A stretch of DNA of 64,000 nucleotides. Origin: an uncultured Lachnospira sp. GTDB lineage: Bacteria > Bacillota > Clostridia > Lachnospirales > Lachnospiraceae. The position numbers and the translations under genes were made by a program. The notes under the pieces are model-generated. The model did no database searches. It was given only the letters and a program-made list of their open reading frames with translations, and had not been told where the DNA came from. Shown here piece by piece: positions 53,584 to 62,866 of this stretch. The stretch is from positions 111,204-175,203 of the forward strand of contig CAKRIN010000002.1 in NCBI GenBank assembly GCA_934343805.1, given 5' to 3'. The stretch's first letter is position 1. Each line of letters begins with the position of its first letter.

Positions 53584-53619
53584 ACATACTAATATTACGT
53601 TTTAGCATTTTTAGTATGT
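53584..53619 (+). terminator. Possible weak terminator hairpin in the convergent gap
   Basis: ACATACTAA (53584-53592) pairs with TTAGTATGT (53611-53619) over an 18-base loop, without a clean T run. It is the best candidate for ending the nuclease-like transcript. The rest of the 53445-53769 gap is A/T-rich, with ACGTA-TTAG-TACGT near 53691-53704, and holds no gene. Confidence 0.35.
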
Positions 53620-53764
53620 ACTTTTAATTCAATTTAGACCTTTCTATTACCATTTCAGATATAAAAAGCATACTAATTAGTCAAGTCCTATACGTATTAG
53701 TACGTTATTCTCTAATTTCATTATCATCAACAATAATTTAATCATCCACCTACCCCAAATAGCC

Positions 53765-53805
53765 AAAAAAGCCAGACTCTGCGCAATCACACGCATCATC
53801 TGACT
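53765..53805 (-). terminator. Terminator of the amino-sugar operon
   Basis: Minus strand: AGTCAGA/TCTGGCT outer stem and TGCG/CGCA inner stem, followed by TTTTTTGG. Begins 11 bases past the stop at 53816. Confidence 0.72.
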
Positions 53806-53815
53806 TTCCACTTTA

Positions 53816-55678
53816 TTAATTCTCACTAGGATGATAGGTATCAACAACCTTTTTAAGTAATTCTCTTATATTGCCGGTCTCGGCATATGCTTCTTCTTTA
53901 AGCTTTTCAAGATTACCAAAGAAATTCTCTTTATCAAACTCAATCGGCTTTCCGATATGAATGAGCTTATTATCAGTTTCCTGAAGTCCTTCTTCTTTCA
54001 TCAAAAGTTCTTCATACAGCTTCTCACCCGGACGCAGACCAGTATACTTAATCTCCATATCAACCCCGAGTGTGTAACCCGATAATCTGATAAGATTCTT
54101 GGCAAGATCATCAATTTTAACAGGCTCTCCCATATCAAGAATAAAAATCTCTCCACCCTTGGCATATGCACCCGCCTGCAATACAAGTGATACAGCTTCC
54201 GGTATTGTCATAAAATATCTTATAATATTAGGATCTGTGACAGTAACCGGTCCCCCTGCTTCAATCTGTCTCTTAAAGAGTGGGATAACGGATCCATTAC
54301 TTCCAAGTACATTACCGAATCTGACTGCTACGAAATCAGTCTTAGAAATTTCATTATATGATTGTACCAGCATCTCACATATTCTTTTAGTTGCACCCAT
54401 AACATTAGTAGGATTAACTGCCTTGTCTGTGCTTATCATAACAAACTTCTTAACACCATACTTGTCCGCCATCTTTGCAACATTCCATGTACCAATAACA
54501 TTATTCTTTACTGCTTCATCCGGACTTACCTCCATAAGCGGAACATGCTTATGTGCTGCGGCATGATATACTATATCTGGCTTATATTGTGCAAATACAC
54601 TTTCTAATCTTGATACATTTCTTATAGAACCAATAAGAGTTACTACATCTGCATCAGGAAAATTAATCTTTAACTCCTGCTGAATATCATATGCATTATT
54701 CTCATATATATCAAATATAATAAGTCGTTTCGGTTTGTGGCTTACCAACTGTCTGCAGAGTTCTGAACCAATAGAGCCACCACCACCTGTAACCATAATA
54801 ACCTTATCTCTTACGTATCCCATGATAGAATCAATATCTACCTCAATAGGATCTCTTCCAAGAAGATCGAGCACATCAACATTACGGATAGAATTAACAT
54901 TAATCTCTCCGTCAACCATCTGATATACTCCAGGCAATATCTTAAGAGTACAATCTGTTTCCTTACAAATATTCAATATATCCCTCTTGACCTCATTAGA
55001 TGCTGAAGGAATTGCAAATATAATTTCATCAATATCATAAAGTCTGGCTGCATCCTTTATCTTATCTCTTGTTCCAACAACCTTAACTCCTCTGATATAT
55101 TTCCCAACCTTACGGCGGTCATCATCAATAATACATGCAATGTTAGAATTGGCAAGATAACTTGAATTCTGGATTTCTCTCATAATAACATTAGTTGCCT
55201 CTCCGGCACCTATAATCATAATGTTATTAGAGGTTTTGATATTCCTATACTTATTAAGTACAGTTCTTATCATTCTGTACATAAAACGGCTTGCACATAT
55301 TGCAATTATAAGATATATGGCTGCATTAAAATAGCAACTTCTCGGAAGCATTCTTCCAGTTATCTTATTGCCTATAAAATGTACTATCTCAACAGTAATA
55401 CACGCTTCTGCTATCTTATATACTTCTGCAATACTCGCATACTGCCATAGACTGTGATACAACCTGAATATCCAGAATATAACAAGCGACATTATTGTGT
55501 ATGGAACCACATTCTCCAGATAATTATTGATTGTCTGTGGTTCAATAACTGTTGCTCCTACATCAAATCTCATGATAAGAGACAGATATACACAGGCATT
55601 AATTAAAAATGTATCTGTAATAAACAGGAAGAATCTTCTCACAAGCAGCTGCATCCTGTCTTTTTTTGTTTCACCCAT
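53816..55678 (-). CDS. Membrane NDP-sugar 4,6-dehydratase, CapD/PglF/WbpM type
   Basis: 620 aa. Four or five membrane helices (about 10-125), a first Rossmann domain (IMIIGAGEATNVIMREI, about 150), then an SDR domain from about 280 (KVIMVTGGGGSIGSELCRQL, AAAHKHVPLMEVSP, STDKAVNPTNVMGATKR). The Ser-Thr-Asp-Lys with Met in the Tyr position is typical of PglF/FlaA1-type UDP-GlcNAc dehydratases. It should supply UDP-4-keto-6-deoxy-GlcNAc for the aminotransferase at 57507. Start overlaps the stop of the GT2 gene by 1 base. Confidence 0.9.
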   Translation of the reverse strand: MGETKKDRMQLLVRRFFLFITDTFLINACVYLSLIMRFDVGATVIEPQTINNYLENVVPYTIMSLVIFWIFRLYHSLWQYASIAEVYKIAEACITVEIVHFIGNKITGRMLPRSCYFNAAIYLIIAICASRFMYRMIRTVLNKYRNIKTSNNIMIIGAGEATNVIMREIQNSSYLANSNIACIIDDDRRKVGKYIRGVKVVGTRDKIKDAARLYDIDEIIFAIPSASNEVKRDILNICKETDCTLKILPGVYQMVDGEINVNSIRNVDVLDLLGRDPIEVDIDSIMGYVRDKVIMVTGGGGSIGSELCRQLVSHKPKRLIIFDIYENNAYDIQQELKINFPDADVVTLIGSIRNVSRLESVFAQYKPDIVYHAAAHKHVPLMEVSPDEAVKNNVIGTWNVAKMADKYGVKKFVMISTDKAVNPTNVMGATKRICEMLVQSYNEISKTDFVAVRFGNVLGSNGSVIPLFKRQIEAGGPVTVTDPNIIRYFMTIPEAVSLVLQAGAYAKGGEIFILDMGEPVKIDDLAKNLIRLSGYTLGVDMEIKYTGLRPGEKLYEELLMKEEGLQETDNKLIHIGKPIEFDKENFFGNLEKLKEEAYAETGNIRELLKKVVDTYHPSEN

Positions 55679-56736
55679 TATCTATTCCTCTTTTTCTGTG
55701 CAGGCTTTTTACCTGCCAACCCACATACTGTACCAATTCCGTAAGAAATATGCAACAAAAAAAACAAAAAAGGAAGTAAAACACACGTTTTATTTCTCTT
55801 ATTCTTATCTCCTGCAACTGCAACAACAGCCATAATGATTGCAAGAAGCCAGTACGCTCCCCACATAAGTCCTGTGACTGCATATATAACATGTGACAAT
55901 GCACATTTCACAGCCGCAAGCCTGCATATAATACATCCTATAGTTGTCACAATAATGGCAACAACAAATGCCCATGGAACAAAATGATATAATGAAAGGC
56001 ACTCTGGACACACCTTGCTCGTCTTTCCTATCCAATATCCATTGGCATACTTCTGCTTAAGCATCTTAGTAAGAGAATTCCTTGTATGCTGATATGAAAT
56101 AATCTCTGGGCAGAATCGCAGCTTGTATCCTGCCTTCCTCATCCGGTAATGTATTTCATTATCTTCAGTTCTTATAAGTGATTCATTATAATGTCCGACC
56201 TTATCAAACACTTCTCTCCGGTATGCAGCATGAAATAAAGACTTCATATATATCTTTTCTTCATCAGCCCCGCTTCCATTACGATATGGTGCAATGCTTG
56301 AACCAAACATTGAACTTTCTGCCATTAAAAGAGTATCCTTCCATGGCGTTTCCTCATCAATAATATTAGGTCGCAGTCCTCCGACTATCATCTCTCCCTC
56401 GCCCAGTCTTCTCACATTCTTACTTACGAAATCCTGTGGAATATGTGCATGTGCATCCACTTTTATAAGCGCTTCTCCCTTGTAATTATCAAGCACCACA
56501 TTCCATCCACAAGGCTGGGTTCTTTTAGGATTATCAAGAACAACAATACTTCTTGCCCTCATTGTATTCTCCTCAGCGAATGTCTGCATAATGCTCTTCG
56601 TTCCATCCGTTGATGCTGAATCAACAAGTATAACCTCCATATTACTATGGTCATAATCCTGCCTGCTTATATCATCAAGTATTCCCTTAATAGTATTCTC
56701 TTCGTTATATGCAATAACAGCTATTGTAATAAACAT
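55678..56736 (-). CDS. GT2 glycosyltransferase with C-terminal membrane helices (ExoA-like)
   Basis: 352 aa. GT2 domain 1 to about 235: ITIAVIAYNEENTIKGIL, LVDSASTDGTK, KVDAHAHIPQDFV, RTEDNEIHYRMRKAGY. Three or four membrane spans follow, then a basic tail. ExoA-like enzymes extend lipid-linked sugars at the inner face. Sits between the initiating sugar transferase gene (16 bases upstream) and the dehydratase gene, so it probably adds the second sugar. Confidence 0.87.
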   Translation of the reverse strand: MFITIAVIAYNEENTIKGILDDISRQDYDHSNMEVILVDSASTDGTKSIMQTFAEENTMRARSIVVLDNPKRTQPCGWNVVLDNYKGEALIKVDAHAHIPQDFVSKNVRRLGEGEMIVGGLRPNIIDEETPWKDTLLMAESSMFGSSIAPYRNGSGADEEKIYMKSLFHAAYRREVFDKVGHYNESLIRTEDNEIHYRMRKAGYKLRFCPEIISYQHTRNSLTKMLKQKYANGYWIGKTSKVCPECLSLYHFVPWAFVVAIIVTTIGCIICRLAAVKCALSHVIYAVTGLMWGAYWLLAIIMAVVAVAGDKNKRNKTCVLLPFLFFLLHISYGIGTVCGLAGKKPAQKKRNR

Positions 56737-56752
56737 TTTCTACCTACTCTAC

Positions 56753-57472
56753 CTACTTCTTAACAGTCATTCTCTCGCTTCCAACCACCGATGTAAATGT
56801 ATCCCACAACACAGCAGCATCTGACCTGACACCAAAATTCTTCATACTTTCAAGGTTATACCGCATCTTAGCCGGCAGCACCTCATTAATATATATTTTG
56901 TCCGTGCTTTCTTCATCCACAGCCTCTCCAAGAAGCTTGTCCTCATCCTTATATGCAATACTTGTCCTTGATGTAAGTCCTGCAGGAAGAAGAAGTGTTG
57001 CATACATTTCTTTTGTATACATCTTAACATACTTAGGAACTTCTGGTCTTGTACCAACAAGTGTCATGTCTCCTGCAAGAATATTAAAAAGCTGTGGAAA
57101 CTCGTCCATTCTGTACTTTCTAAGAAAAGCCCCGACTTTTGTAATGCGCACATCATTGTCCACAGTTACAGCTGCTCCCAATCTGCTCGCATTATCAACC
57201 ATCGTTCTAAACTTATATATTCTGAATATCCTTCCATACTGCGTAACTCTTGCCTGTCTGAAAAATACCGGTCCCGGTGAATCAAGCCTGATTGCAGCTG
57301 CAATAATTCCCATTGGAACAATAAGTACAGCAAGCATAATTCCCGCAACAACTATGTCGAGAAACCTTTTTATTTTAAGCCACATTCTGTGCTTCATAAG
57401 TATATTGTAATACTTTCTAACTTCCTTAGTTCTCATCTCATCAGGAAGAAGTCTCCATGGTCTTAACTCCAT
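56753..57472 (-). CDS. Undecaprenyl-phosphate sugar-1-phosphate transferase (PglC/WcaJ family)
   Basis: 239 aa. One membrane helix (about 38-62), then the catalytic block SPGPVFFRQARVTQYG, IYKFRTM, RKYRMDEFPQLFNIL, GDMTLVGTRPEVP. These enzymes start glycan synthesis by loading a sugar-phosphate on the lipid carrier. Length is between minimal PglC (about 200) and polytopic WbaP (about 470). With the dehydratase and aminotransferase here it may load a bacillosamine-like sugar (inference). Confidence 0.92.
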   Translation of the reverse strand: MELRPWRLLPDEMRTKEVRKYYNILMKHRMWLKIKRFLDIVVAGIMLAVLIVPMGIIAAAIRLDSPGPVFFRQARVTQYGRIFRIYKFRTMVDNASRLGAAVTVDNDVRITKVGAFLRKYRMDEFPQLFNILAGDMTLVGTRPEVPKYVKMYTKEMYATLLLPAGLTSRTSIAYKDEDKLLGEAVDEESTDKIYINEVLPAKMRYNLESMKNFGVRSDAAVLWDTFTSVVGSERMTVKK

Positions 57473-57506
57473 TACGTTTCCATCCCTCTCTTAATGTTTA
57501 TAAATT

Positions 57507-58697
57507 CTACTTAAGCCTGTTAAACTGTTCAATGACATACTCCACCTGTTCATTGGTAAGACATGTATGAAGCGGAAGAGTCACTTCATTATGGTACATA
57601 TTATACGCATTAGGGTAATCCTTAATATCAAATCCCATATTCTTATACGCTGTATGCATAGGTAAAGGCTTATAATGAACATTAGTTGCAACTCCAGCTT
57701 CTGCCATCCTTGTAATAAATGCATTTCTTTCTTCAACGTCTCTTCCAAGAAGCCTTACAAGGTACAGATGTCCGCTTGATGTATATTTATCTGTAAAATG
57801 TGGCATGATTTCTACATCCTCTGCCGCAATTCCCTGTGTGTAATGCTCAATAATATCCTTTCTTCTCTTAAGCAGCGAAGGATATCTTTTCAGCTGTACA
57901 AGTCCAATGGAAGCCATGATATCTGTCATATTACATTTGTAATAGGTTCCCTTAATATCATATTCCCATGCTCCAAGCTTAGTCTTTGCCAGTGCATCCT
58001 TAGACTGTCCATGCAGCGAAAATAACATTATCTGCCTGTATATATCTTCATCATCGATTCCATCAATACTGCGCCATGTCAGTGCTCCACCTTCAGCTGT
58101 TGTAAGATTCTTGACTGCATGAAATGAAAAGCTTGTAAAATCAGCTCTCATTCCACTCATTACTCCACTTTCACTTGCTCCAAATCCATGTGCAGAATCA
58201 GCTACAACAGCAACTCTTCCCAATGCCTCCTGTATAGGTGATGATGCCTTAAAAATGCTTTTCTTACGCTCTACAATATCAAATATCCGGTCATAATCGA
58301 CCATTACACCACCAATATCTACAGGTATGACAGCTTTAGTATTCTCATTAATAGCAGCTTCCAGTGCATCATAATCCAGATGATAGGAATCTCTGGCTGA
58401 GTCTATAAGGACCAGTCTGGCATTTACATGATCCACAACACTGGCTGATGCTGTATAAGTGTATGCAGGAACAATAACTTCATCTCCTGGCCCTATATCC
58501 AACAATCTTAATGCTGTCTCCAGACAAGCTGTTGCAGAATTAAGGCATGCCGCTCTTGCACAACCACAATAGTCTGCTATCTGTCTCTCGAACTCCTTAG
58601 TTCTTGGACCTGTAGTAATCCAACCTGATCTTAGAGCCTCTGCAACTGCCTGAATCTCTTCTTCAGTTATATCTGGCGGTGAAAATGAAATCTGCAT
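57507..58697 (-). CDS. DegT/DnrJ/EryC1 aminotransferase for a nucleotide 4-amino sugar
   Basis: 396 aa. PLP fold I sugar aminotransferase: SGWITTGPRTKEFE, SATACLETALRLL, PAYTYTASA, DSAHGFGA and the Schiff-base Lys in FSFHAVKNLTTAEGGAL; C-terminal NVHYKPLPMHTAY. Near PglE/ArnB-type enzymes that aminate C4 of 4-keto sugars, matching the CapD/PglF product. First gene of the sugar part of the operon, 15 bases behind the PEGA protein gene. Confidence 0.92.
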   Translation of the reverse strand: MQISFSPPDITEEEIQAVAEALRSGWITTGPRTKEFERQIADYCGCARAACLNSATACLETALRLLDIGPGDEVIVPAYTYTASASVVDHVNARLVLIDSARDSYHLDYDALEAAINENTKAVIPVDIGGVMVDYDRIFDIVERKKSIFKASSPIQEALGRVAVVADSAHGFGASESGVMSGMRADFTSFSFHAVKNLTTAEGGALTWRSIDGIDDEDIYRQIMLFSLHGQSKDALAKTKLGAWEYDIKGTYYKCNMTDIMASIGLVQLKRYPSLLKRRKDIIEHYTQGIAAEDVEIMPHFTDKYTSSGHLYLVRLLGRDVEERNAFITRMAEAGVATNVHYKPLPMHTAYKNMGFDIKDYPNAYNMYHNEVTLPLHTCLTNEQVEYVIEQFNRLK

Positions 58698-58712
58698 ATT
58701 ATTTCCTTCTTC

Positions 58713-60089
58713 CTAATTATTCTTTGAAGATTTACTCGTATCTGCCTGTGTAATCGTAGGAATCTGTGCCTGCGTTGTTGTTTCCACAGTACCACCGGTA
58801 ACCATATCCGGAAATGCATAAGTAAGATCTCCTGTTGTATTCGCAATATTAATAGTATAACTAACTGTATTATAACCACTCTGAGACAATGTAATCGTCT
58901 TCTTTCCAGATGATTTTTCAAATGAGCATGGAACAGTTCCAACATACTCGCTGTTCACATAAAGTGTGGCTCCCTTAGGTGCTGTAACAGACACACTGTA
59001 CCCGTTAGTATTATCTGCTGCCGTAGTTGAAGTAGCTGAACCAGTGGCTGTCATATCAATAACCTTGGTAACATATGAAGAATTCACATTAATCACCTCT
59101 GTATACTCTTCATAATGATTAGCCACGAGCCTTATCCTGTGAGTTCCGTATGTAAGCGATACTGGTGATGAATAATCCACTTCATTACCATCAATGCTCA
59201 TAATCGCACCGGATGGAGTTACTGAAAAATTGACTGCCCCCATCTTAACCGGATCAGTATGTATTTCTGAAAAATCAACAGTTGTAGTTTCATTCTTCGT
59301 TATCGTTACCGACTTAGTTGCACTAAGACTTCCATTTCTGATATCAACAGTATGTGTTCCTTCAGCTGCAGTCACAAGCATTCCGGATGTAACTCCATAC
59401 AGCTGATGACTTCCTATACTTACATATCCACCATTAAACGCATCCGTTCCAGTGAATTTAAGGTATCCATGACCTGCAGTTACATCTATTGAATACACTT
59501 TATCTCCTACACCGCGGATAGTAAGCTTATCCTGATCCACAAGCTGTGCTATGCTGACCTTCTCACTGTCTCCCGACATAACAACCGCATAACTTTCATA
59601 CACAAGATTCGATCCACCTATAGTTATCTTTCTGGAATCTTCATCGACAGTTATACCTGACACATCGTATCTTGCCCAGGCGTCACTGTTTCCATATATC
59701 TTAACAGCCTTTCCGGCTTTATTAACATAAACATCGTATATTCCGCATATATCCATTGTCGATGCTGCCTTTATCTTTCCGTAGGAGTCCTGAATATCTG
59801 TACCTCCCGAATATGGTACCTCATATTCTGTTCCGGTGGAAATATCCACAAAATGCATCTTAAGTGCAGCTGTATCAATCATTGTAAGAACACCTGTCAG
59901 TGTAGGTGTCTCACCATCACCTTTTATATCTGTAGAAATCTTTTTGGCCGGCGTTATACTGCTGCCTGGAACCATTGCATTACCGCCACTTTTCTTTCCC
60001 GAAGAACATGCAGTCTGGCTTACTATAAGTACCACCATAACCATAACGCTAATGATTCTTTTTATCACTCCCGTATATCCTCGTTTCAT
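58713..60089 (-). CDS. PEGA-domain lipoprotein
   Basis: 458 aa. Signal peptide with lipobox SQTAC (Cys about residue 28), a Ser/Gly-rich tether, then beta domains. Two PEGA-like repeats: about 290-350 (VNFSVTPSGAIMSIDGNEV) and about 370-435 (KGATLYVNSEYVGTVPC). The C-terminus is Thr/Gln/Ser-rich. PEGA modules are small beta folds found on surface proteins and may bind wall polymers. Exported and anchored outside the membrane. Its place ahead of the amino-sugar genes suggests an envelope role; no enzymatic motif seen. Confidence 0.85.
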   Translation of the reverse strand: MKRGYTGVIKRIISVMVMVVLIVSQTACSSGKKSGGNAMVPGSSITPAKKISTDIKGDGETPTLTGVLTMIDTAALKMHFVDISTGTEYEVPYSGGTDIQDSYGKIKAASTMDICGIYDVYVNKAGKAVKIYGNSDAWARYDVSGITVDEDSRKITIGGSNLVYESYAVVMSGDSEKVSIAQLVDQDKLTIRGVGDKVYSIDVTAGHGYLKFTGTDAFNGGYVSIGSHQLYGVTSGMLVTAAEGTHTVDIRNGSLSATKSVTITKNETTTVDFSEIHTDPVKMGAVNFSVTPSGAIMSIDGNEVDYSSPVSLTYGTHRIRLVANHYEEYTEVINVNSSYVTKVIDMTATGSATSTTAADNTNGYSVSVTAPKGATLYVNSEYVGTVPCSFEKSSGKKTITLSQSGYNTVSYTINIANTTGDLTYAFPDMVTGGTVETTTQAQIPTITQADTSKSSKNN

Positions 60090-60136
60090 ATATATTCCTC
60101 ATTCTCAATATATCTGCTTCGTATCTTCCGATTTTA

Positions 60137-61255
60137 TCACACACCACACATTTTATCAATTAATTCTCTTCTGCTGTCATTCTGCTTTATAACCAGCTTT
60201 AATTTATCAATATTCTTAGTTGGAATCCACGCTTTTCCAGCATTATAATACTGATTAATTATCTTCCAGAACTTTTCGGGAAATCCCATCAGAATCATAA
60301 GCATATCAAGATCATCATCTTCAACAGGCTTTAATTTATCATATTCATCCACTATCCTGTATGCCACCCCTGCATCCCAGTTATGCTTCTCCAGAACCTT
60401 TCTCAGAAACTGATATAAATCTATAATCTGGCAGTTATTATGACACCTTTCAAAATTCGTTACAGCACTACCTCCGTCTGCCCCCAGAAATACATTATGG
60501 TAATTAAAACTTCCATGGATTAGTTCTCCCGTATCCTCCATTCTTTTAAATCTGTCATCAAATCTGTCATTCATTATATTGGCAAGCGCTTCCTGCGCCT
60601 CTTTATAAAACATATCCATACACCCTAAGGCTATCTGTTCAAATTCATTCTTCTTCTTTTTCCCCCGCATATAATTTGCAGCTTTCTTCAGTTCCTTCGT
60701 ATGTCTGTCCATATTCTGTCTTATACCATTTCCTTTATCAAAATGTACTATCCTTTCAACCTGACTCTCACTTGCCCTTAACACAAGACCATCACAAGCC
60801 TCCTGTTTTTCAGCCTGTGCCATACTCTCCCACCCTGTATTCACTGAATTGCTTAACTGTTTCTCTATCACATAAACTTCCCTCGCAGCCACTACATTTA
60901 AACATTTATGAAGATCTGCAAGAGCACGCACCGCCTCTATCACATCTTCCTCTGACTTAACATCACATTCTCTTCCTGCAAACCACCTTTTTACAACATA
61001 TCTGCGTCCATCATCTCCCTGTGTGAACAATTCTCCATCTGCATTTCTTATATATGTATCAACATTCTTAAATCCAGCTTCCATTACCGCATTAGTTACT
61101 GCTTCGTCCCTGATATAAAATCCATCATTTCTTGTACATTCAAGAAACAACACATTCCCTTTGGATGTTGAAACAATAACTCCGCCCCTTCCCTTTACCA
61201 TCTTTCTTATCTGCAAATCATAACATTTAAGATATTCTAATGACTTATCATTCAT
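60137..61255 (-). CDS. CotS/YutH-like protein of the aminoglycoside-phosphotransferase fold, degenerate catalytic site
   Basis: 372 aa from ATG 61255 (GGGGAG site); a longer frame to 61360 lacks one. Kinase-like fold as in spore-coat CotS proteins: RYVVKRWFAGRECDV (N-lobe Lys), LADLHKC, then LIHGSFNYHNVF and AVTNFERC. The catalytic Asp of HGD is Ser and the metal Asp is Asn, so phosphotransfer is doubtful. The tail DLYQFLRKVLEKHNWD is typical of CotS relatives in Clostridia. It precedes the PEGA gene by 48 bases. It may bind a sugar or lipid phosphate or be structural. Confidence 0.78.
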   Translation of the reverse strand: MNDKSLEYLKCYDLQIRKMVKGRGGVIVSTSKGNVLFLECTRNDGFYIRDEAVTNAVMEAGFKNVDTYIRNADGELFTQGDDGRRYVVKRWFAGRECDVKSEEDVIEAVRALADLHKCLNVVAAREVYVIEKQLSNSVNTGWESMAQAEKQEACDGLVLRASESQVERIVHFDKGNGIRQNMDRHTKELKKAANYMRGKKKKNEFEQIALGCMDMFYKEAQEALANIMNDRFDDRFKRMEDTGELIHGSFNYHNVFLGADGGSAVTNFERCHNNCQIIDLYQFLRKVLEKHNWDAGVAYRIVDEYDKLKPVEDDDLDMLMILMGFPEKFWKIINQYYNAGKAWIPTKNIDKLKLVIKQNDSRRELIDKMCGV

Positions 61256-61328
61256 ATAACTCCCCATTTCCGCGCACGCTATTTGACACATAATGGAATT
61301 GTGCCAGGTGCGCACAGACCCCAATTCC

Positions 61329-61351
61329 TTGTGTAAAACATTTTCACACAA
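61329..61351 (-). promoter_or_regulatory. 23-bp near-palindrome upstream of the CotS-like gene
   Basis: TTGTGTnAAAnnnTTTnACACAA, symmetric at 18 of 23 positions, 74 bases ahead of the ATG, in the divergent region with cca. A candidate operator; no second copy seen in the window. Confidence 0.4.
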
Positions 61352-61449
61352 CTTCCCCAATAAAATATAAGATGCGTCTGCCTTATCATATGATAATTAA
61401 CCGGCCCATATTACTCAAAAATACGGCTCTGTTCATCCCACATTATGAC

Positions 61450-61479
61450 TTGCCTAATTCATGCAGGTTGTCTTATAAT
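61450..61479 (+). promoter_or_regulatory. Promoter of cca
   Basis: TTGCCT (61450-61455), 18 bp, TATAAT (61474-61479); AAGGGAG ribosome site at 61504-61510. The remaining 61256-61449 stretch carries only the palindrome listed separately. Confidence 0.65.
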
Positions 61480-61517
61480 TGCTTAAGATTAAATGATTAT
61501 AGTAAGGGAGAAAATTG

Positions 61518-62771
61518 ATGCCTCAGAATTACCATATAGATATGCCTGAAAATGTAAAATATATTATCCAGACAATTAACAGTCATGGTCAGAAAGCATT
61601 TGCTGTTGGTGGCTGCATACGAGACAGTATTCTTGGAAGGAATCCGGATGACTGGGACATTACAACTTCTGCCGTTCCTACACAGGTCAAATCTTTCTTT
61701 AAAAGAACTATAGATACAGGCATTGCCCATGGTACAGTTACAGTCATGCTTAACAAGACTGGCTATGAAGTCACAACTTACAGAATTGATGGTGAATACG
61801 AAGATGGCAGACACCCCAAATCTGTTGAATTCTCTGTACGCCTTGTAGATGATCTTTGCAGACGTGACTTTACGATTAACGCAATGGCCTATAACGATAC
61901 AGATGGATTTGTTGATGAATTTAATGGTATCAATGATCTCAATAATAAAATAATCCGATGTGTGGGCGACCCTGAAAAACGTTTTACAGAAGATGCATTA
62001 AGAATGATGCGGGCAATACGTTTTTCAGCACAGCTTGGCTTTACTATCGATCCGGCAACATGGAATGCAATTAAAAAGCTTGCACCAGCAATCAGCAAAA
62101 TAAGCATGGAACGCGTACATGTAGAACTTGGGAAAACCCTTATGTCCATGCACCCTGATTATGTATCAGAATACTCAGATGCCGGACTTTTTGCACCTAT
62201 TCTTCCAGCAATTGATAATGCATTAAACAGCCGTTACAGCCCAAAAATACTTGCAACTCTGAGACATACTCCAGATAACATTTATTTACGCTATGCAGCA
62301 CTTTTCATAACATCAACACTAGAGGAAGCGGCTGCAACACTCCGTGCATTAAAAATGGACAATAAAACAATTGATACTGTATCTAAGCTGTTAGAATTAT
62401 CTAAGCTTGATATAGATGAGACTGAACCAGCCGTGAGAGCTGCACTTAACAGATTCGGACGTGATTTTCTTCCTCTGTGGCACGAACTTATGGTTGCATC
62501 TATCCGGGCATCTGAAGAAATCACTGGAATCAGTAACCCCGCCAGGATAAAACATCTGCTTACCCTCAAACGGCTTGCCACAGATATATTAGAACGTGGT
62601 GACTGCTTTACTATAAAAGATCTTGATATATCAGGAAATGACCTTATTGAATATGGCTTACAGGGGCATGAAATCGGAGATACACTGAAAGCTCTGCTTG
62701 ATATAGTTATAGAAAACCCTAAGCTCAATGACAAAGCTACCCTGATTGCCATGATTGAACATATTAAGTAA
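61518..62771 (+). CDS. cca: CCA tRNA nucleotidyltransferase
   Basis: 417 aa, class II. Head domain AVGGCIRDSILGRNPDDWD (GG.RD and DxD metal site), RRDFTINAMAYN, then EDALRMMRAIRFSAQLGF, the conserved neck. Adds or repairs the 3' CCA of tRNAs, needed because the tRNAs at 1152 and 1368 lack it. ATG 61518 chosen over a TTG three bases earlier. Monocistronic; ends at the shared convergent terminator. Confidence 0.95.
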   Translation: MPQNYHIDMPENVKYIIQTINSHGQKAFAVGGCIRDSILGRNPDDWDITTSAVPTQVKSFFKRTIDTGIAHGTVTVMLNKTGYEVTTYRIDGEYEDGRHPKSVEFSVRLVDDLCRRDFTINAMAYNDTDGFVDEFNGINDLNNKIIRCVGDPEKRFTEDALRMMRAIRFSAQLGFTIDPATWNAIKKLAPAISKISMERVHVELGKTLMSMHPDYVSEYSDAGLFAPILPAIDNALNSRYSPKILATLRHTPDNIYLRYAALFITSTLEEAAATLRALKMDNKTIDTVSKLLELSKLDIDETEPAVRAALNRFGRDFLPLWHELMVASIRASEEITGISNPARIKHLLTLKRLATDILERGDCFTIKDLDISGNDLIEYGLQGHEIGDTLKALLDIVIENPKLNDKATLIAMIEHIK

Positions 62772-62784
62772 TATAATTAAAAAT

Positions 62785-62832
62785 ATCCCTCACCAGTTAC
62801 CTTTACGGACAATCTGGTGAGGGATTCTTTTA
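62785..62832. terminator. Convergent terminator between cca and proS
   Basis: 12-bp perfect stem ATCCCTCACCAG (62785-62796) with CTGGTGAGGGAT (62814-62825), then TTCTTTTA on the plus strand; A-rich on the other side, so it may serve both genes. Confidence 0.85.
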
Positions 62833-62866
62833 ATTCCCAGCTTATCTTTAATTAATATACTTTAAA

